DNA of 22,832 nucleotides, from contig CAYPQL010000023.1 of NCBI GenBank assembly GCA_964412905.1, forward strand, positions 1 to 22,832, read 5' to 3'. Positions 19,836 to 22,832 of this stretch are shown here, piece by piece (the first letter of the stretch is position 1; every line of letters begins with the position of its first letter). The translations under genes were made by a program, and so were the position numbers. The stretch comes from CAYPQL01 sp964412905. Its GTDB lineage: Bacteria > Patescibacteriota > Minisyncoccia > JAHIHE01 > JAGLIN01. Below the pieces are notes generated by a model that was not told where the DNA came from, did not search any database, and saw nothing but the letters and a program-made list of their open reading frames with translations.

Positions 19836-19891
19836 GAAGGGTTTGAGCATTAATTTTAATAAACTTAAAATTGCTCTGCCTTCTTTTTTTT
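19836..19891 (+). terminator. Intrinsic terminator of the 68-residue gene
   Basis: A stem in three parts: GAAGG/CCTTC outer (19836-19840 with 19879-19883), GAGC/GCTC, and AATTTTAA/TTAAAATT inner around TAAAC, followed by eight T (19884-19891). It begins 5 bp after the stop codon. Confidence 0.85.
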
Positions 19892-20121
19892 ATCCGCGTT
19901 TTTTATTTTTTCATCGCGCGCAAACAGCGTTGTCTGTGATTCACGGTTAGACAAACTCTTACATCCAAATTCCCTTAACGCATCCTTCTTCCGGAAAATG
20001 TCATTTCGAGCATCAGCGAGAAATCTATAATCTCTAGATATTTCTATAATTTTTAGATTTCTCGCGACACGCTCGAAATGACAATTTTTTTGTTAAAATG
20101 TTAGCATGCTAAAATGATTTT
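19892..20121. other. Intergenic region after the 68-residue gene
   Basis: No gene seen. Bases 19892-19998 contain only a weak TTGTCT/AGACAA inverted repeat near 19936-19960. The palindromic element at 19999-20083 fills most of the rest. Confidence 0.5.
19999..20083. repeat. Palindromic dispersed element (TGTCATTTCGAGC family)
   Basis: The outer arms TGTCATTTCGAGC and GCTCGAAATGACA (13 bp, perfect) enclose a second pair, GCGAGAAATCT and AGATTTCTCGC (11 bp, perfect). The right half is nearly identical to the element inside elp3 (8154-8188). A run of T follows (20084-20090). Confidence 0.85.
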
Positions 20122-20838
20122 TTATTTCCACTTCTTCAATCCCACCACTCTCGCGTTTAGGAATAGAAAAAACACTATCACAGAAACATAATATAAAATA
20201 TCGGAAAGGGAAATTACTCCGCGAAGGATTGAATCAAAGTGCGTTCCGAAGCTCAAAAATTTTCCGACGCTAGCGACAGCAGAAGGCATTGCGTCTAAAA
20301 TTAAAGAATTGCCGATCATATAGAAAACAAAAATAATCGCGATGGCAACGAGGAAAGATATGATTTGATTTTTCGTTATGGAAGAAACCCAAAGCCCGAT
20401 GGCGATATATGCCGAGCCTAAAAGAATCGCGCCAATATATCCCGCTAAAATTATACCTTTGTCCGGACTTCCCACATTTGAAACCATCATTGGAATTGGC
20501 AGTGTTAGGATAAGCATAATCAAAAGAAATGTAAAACTGGAAAAAAATTTCGCCAAAACTACTTTCGCGGCGGACACGGGAAAAGTCATCAAAACCTCCA
20601 CCGTCCCGCTTCTTTTTTCTTCCGCCCAAGAAGACATCGTGATCGCTGGGATGATAAACATAAACAAAATCGGCAGAAGATTGAAAAATGAGCGGAGCGT
20701 CGCCTGCCCGATTATAAAAAATGTCTGGATGAAAAGCCACCCGGAAATCACCAAAAACACCGAAACAACAACATATCCGAGCGGAGAGTTGAAATACGAG
20801 TTCAGTTCTTTTTTCACGATTGTAATTGCTTTGCTCAT
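20122..20838 (-). CDS. ABC-2 type permease (GldF-like)
   Basis: A 238-residue membrane protein with six hydrophobic segments. It begins ITIVKKELNSYFNSPLGYVV, the usual amphipathic start of ABC-2 permeases, and has SWAEEKRSGTVEVLMTFPVS (70-89), the cytoplasmic coupling motif typical of GldF and related exporters. It works with the ATPase encoded upstream and the GldG-like protein encoded downstream. It is separated from the ATPase by a 207-bp insertion-like region, and from the GldG-like gene by the mini-gene unit. Cargo unknown. No Shine-Dalgarno. Confidence 0.88.
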   Translation of the reverse strand: MSKAITIVKKELNSYFNSPLGYVVVSVFLVISGWLFIQTFFIIGQATLRSFFNLLPILFMFIIPAITMSSWAEEKRSGTVEVLMTFPVSAAKVVLAKFFSSFTFLLIMLILTLPIPMMVSNVGSPDKGIILAGYIGAILLGSAYIAIGLWVSSITKNQIISFLVAIAIIFVFYMIGNSLILDAMPSAVASVGKFLSFGTHFDSILRGVISLSDILYYVSVIVFFLFLNARVVGLKKWK

Positions 20839-20872
20839 TGGGGTTTTGTTATTTAAAATTATAAATCCCCTA

Positions 20873-21039
20873 TCATGCTGAATTTATTTCAGCATCTGTG
20901 TAATTGCTACGCTTCAAGTTATGATTTGACGTAAATAATATATATTGCATTTACACAAAATTCTGTAATGTATAGTCCTGTGAAATATATAAAATCAAAA
21001 CCCGTCAACAAGACAGATTCTGAAATAAATTCAGAATGA
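20873..21039. repeat. MITE-like region bounded by inverted hairpin copies
   Basis: A 27-bp unit at 20873-20899 (stem ATGCTGAA/TTCAGCAT) and its inverted copy at 21013-21039 (stem ATTCTGAA/TTCAGAAT) flank 113 bp of AT-rich non-coding DNA between the ABC ATPase and permease genes. The two copies differ only at two positions that pair with each other. Confidence 0.8.
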
Positions 21040-21045
21040 CATTTA

Positions 21046-21969
21046 TTACTCCCTCGTCAAATCTATAAACACATCTTCCAGGTCAATTTGTTTTCGCGTC
21101 AGTTCCAAGAGTCCGTGGTTTTCTTCAATGATAATTCTGGCAATGTCTTTCCTGATATCATTTTCTGCGTTAGAAATAATTATAATCCTATTTTCAATAA
21201 TTTCAATATCGCCCACGCCCGCAATAGTTTTCAATCTCGGCAATAAATTGCTTTCAATTTTTTCAACTTCAATATGAATGGTAACTTTATTCTTGCCTCC
21301 TTTGCTTTCCAGTTCCTCCGGCGTTCCGTCGGCGACAATTTTTCCTTTATTGAGAATTATAACCCGCGAACAAGTGGACTGCACTTCGGGAAGAACATGG
21401 CTGGACAGAATCACGGTTTTTGATTTGCCTATCTCTTTGATCAAATCTCTTATCTCTATCCTTTGATTCGGATCCAGTCCCGTGGTCGGCTCGTCAAGAA
21501 TTACTATTTCGGGATTATGGATAAGCGCCTGCGCGATTCCCGTTCTTTGGCGATAACCCTTGGACAGCATGGAAATCTCCGCGTTTTTCTTTTCTTCCAG
21601 ACCGCATTTTGAAATCACTTCGGCGAGCTTTTCATAAATATCATCGGACTTAATTCCTTGCATCTTACCGACAAAAGTCAAATATTCCGTCACGGTCATA
21701 TCTTCATACAAAGGAGCGTGCTCGGGAAGATAGCCGATTTTGCTTTTAATTTTTTGCTGCATCAACGGGTTGTTTATATCAAGCCCGTCAATTGTAATTT
21801 TGCCGGAATTAGGTTTAAGAAAAGCGACCAATATACGCAGAAGCGTTGTCTTTCCCGCCCCGTTCGGACCTAAAATTCCAACTACTTCGCCTTCTTTCAT
21901 TTCAAAAGAAACCCCGTCCAAAGCGGCAATCTCTCCGTATTTTTTCACCAAATTATCAACTTTTATCAT
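21046..21969 (-). CDS. ABC transporter ATPase (GldA-like)
   Basis: A 307-residue ATP-binding subunit. Walker A is GPNGAGKT (34-41), the Q-loop region is KIGYLPEHAPLYEDMTV, the signature is LSKGYRQR (135-142), Walker B is VILDEPTTGLDP (156-167), and the switch histidine is in SSHVLPE. A C-terminal domain (about 220-307), as in DrrA/GldA-type exporters, follows. It drives the ABC-2 permease encoded just downstream. It heads the ATPase-permease-GldG gene set. No Shine-Dalgarno. Confidence 0.95.
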   Translation of the reverse strand: MIKVDNLVKKYGEIAALDGVSFEMKEGEVVGILGPNGAGKTTLLRILVAFLKPNSGKITIDGLDINNPLMQQKIKSKIGYLPEHAPLYEDMTVTEYLTFVGKMQGIKSDDIYEKLAEVISKCGLEEKKNAEISMLSKGYRQRTGIAQALIHNPEIVILDEPTTGLDPNQRIEIRDLIKEIGKSKTVILSSHVLPEVQSTCSRVIILNKGKIVADGTPEELESKGGKNKVTIHIEVEKIESNLLPRLKTIAGVGDIEIIENRIIIISNAENDIRKDIARIIIEENHGLLELTRKQIDLEDVFIDLTRE

Positions 21970-22005
21970 TTTTGTTATGTTTAGAATAGGTTTATCAACG
22001 CCAAG

Positions 22006-22049
22006 CGCTATCCGTAAGCGACATTATATAATGTCGCTTACGGATAGCG
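22006..22049. repeat. 44-bp perfect palindrome
   Basis: Bases 22006-22027 are the exact reverse complement of 22028-22049 (CGCTATCCGTAAGCGAC ... GTCGCTTACGGATAGCG). On the plus strand A follows, and on the minus strand a T run precedes it, so it lacks the U tract of a terminator for the upstream minus-strand gene. It lies in the 243-bp gap (21970-22212) between the translin-like gene and the ABC ATPase; nothing else firm was seen there apart from ATGTTTAAAC words near 22170. Confidence 0.85.
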
Positions 22050-22212
22050 AAAAAAATTAAATCAAAAAAATAAAGACGACAAATTTCTTTTACATAAAAT
22101 CTTGTAATCTCCTATGCTTATATTTTATAATAAAAATATTTTTTTGGCAAGAGAGGAACATATTATATAAATGTTTAAACATATAAACAATGCAACAATA
22201 TAATATTTATTT

Positions 22213-22782
22213 TCAATCTCTTATTTTTATCTCATAACTAATCTGCTCCGCTTTTCGCAAATTGTTTTTGGCTTGGTCATATTTAGTCCGCAAATAGCCG
22301 ACCATATCAAATTCTATCAGCTCCGCCATAATTTCGTTGATGGTTTTTTTTATTTTTTTCACTTCGCCGAAATTCCCGTCCGCCGCTTCATTGACCGCTT
22401 TGCGCGCCAGTTCGCCAGTCAAGTCGCAAATTCCACCCAGATAAATATCAGCGTCCAAATTGACTTCCTTGATTTTGTCTATTTTTTTGCCCGTTATAAC
22501 CAAGTAAAACATCTTCGCTTCCACATATTCCTCCGCCCCGGCCCTATACGACCCTTCTTCCGAAATCCGCTTGCGCCCGAATTTTTTTTCCAAATCCCGC
22601 AAAATCTTTTCCGTTTCGGCAAGCTTATTTTCCGCCATTTTAACATCGCCCCTGTGTAAAGAAAAAATTATCCTCTTGGAATTATGCAGCGCAGTTCCAG
22701 ATAAGCCGATAATCTGCCTCCTCTCGCTCTCTCTTTTTTCATACTCTTTTTTTAACCCCTCAATAAACTTTTTGTTGATCAT
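22213..22782 (-). CDS. Translin-family protein
   Basis: A 189-residue all-helical protein. Features typical of prokaryotic translin homologues are an N-terminal charged helix (EYEKRESERRQIIGLSGTALHNSKRIIFSLHRGD), EEYVEAKMFYLV (about 89-100), the LGGICDLTGELARKAVNEA core and a C-terminal LRTKYDQAKNNLRKAEQ. Translins form multimers that bind single-stranded RNA or DNA. Related eukaryotic translin-TRAX complexes act on small RNAs. The role here is unknown. No Shine-Dalgarno upstream of the ATG. Confidence 0.8.
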   Translation of the reverse strand: MINKKFIEGLKKEYEKRESERRQIIGLSGTALHNSKRIIFSLHRGDVKMAENKLAETEKILRDLEKKFGRKRISEEGSYRAGAEEYVEAKMFYLVITGKKIDKIKEVNLDADIYLGGICDLTGELARKAVNEAADGNFGEVKKIKKTINEIMAELIEFDMVGYLRTKYDQAKNNLRKAEQISYEIKIRD

Positions 22783-22832
22783 AGTTTTGAGTTTTAGTTA
22801 ATTTTTTAACACGAACGCAAAGCGCTTCTGAA

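Noticed and set aside
22060..22110. Small frame after an AGGAG on the minus strand upstream of the ABC ATPase
   Set aside because: The only nearby ATG is followed at once by a stop codon.

Overview
The window is AT-rich, compact and mostly coding, with nearly all genes on the minus strand. It is most likely from a small-genome bacterium of the Patescibacteria/CPR (Parcubacteria-like) type. The gene mix fits: a bacterial/archaeal-type Elp3, a translin-family protein, a geranylgeranyl-reductase-like flavoprotein, a glutamate dehydrogenase, RmuC and a Gld-type ABC exporter. Four good sigma70-type promoters (TTGAYA-like and TATAAT-like boxes 16-17 bp apart) and several U-tract terminators favour bacteria. 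A DPANN archaeon is the alternative, because several families and one protein tail have an archaeal flavour. No rRNA, tRNA or CRISPR array was seen. A 10-N assembly gap lies at 12099-12108.

Layout. 1-966: the N-terminal part of an N6-adenine DNA methyltransferase that runs off the left edge. 992-2284: glutamate dehydrogenase. 2552-4044: a redox operon trxA-ferredoxin-trxB. 4085-4197: a nested inverted-repeat element. 4287-5318 (+): a FAD-dependent geranylgeranyl-reductase-like protein. 5338-6516: a GH1 beta-glycosidase. 6599-8992 (+): a promoter, elp3 and three tiny genes with strong Shine-Dalgarno sites, ending in a terminator. 9004-10720: an asparagine-synthetase-like PP-loop enzyme, a SpoU methyltransferase and a small helical protein. 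10743-13989: a glycosyltransferase, a GT-C-like membrane protein and a radical SAM/SPASM protein, bracketed by 49-bp direct repeats. 14102-15841: a Nudix hydrolase and RmuC. 15939-17689: a 50-residue protein and a PKD-repeat surface protein with an archaeosortase-like tail. 17968-21969: a Gld-type ABC exporter (ATPase, permease, GldG-like subunit) interrupted by a complete plus-strand mini-gene. 22213-22782: a translin-family protein.

The main unusual theme is repeats. Many short palindromic elements, mostly unlike one another, sit between genes. Two sit inside elp3 and are translated in frame. Two repeat families occur as inverted copies that differ by compensatory base-pair changes, which indicates that the hairpin itself is maintained. 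A separate AAAACT-type word repeat is translated as NEKLKAK-like peptides in three unrelated genes. A second theme is that small genes of unknown function carry strong Shine-Dalgarno sites, promoters and terminators, while most large conserved genes have none visible. The most self-contained candidate for something undescribed is the unit at 19509-19891: promoter, branched leader RNA starting at the predicted transcription start, 68-residue protein and terminator.
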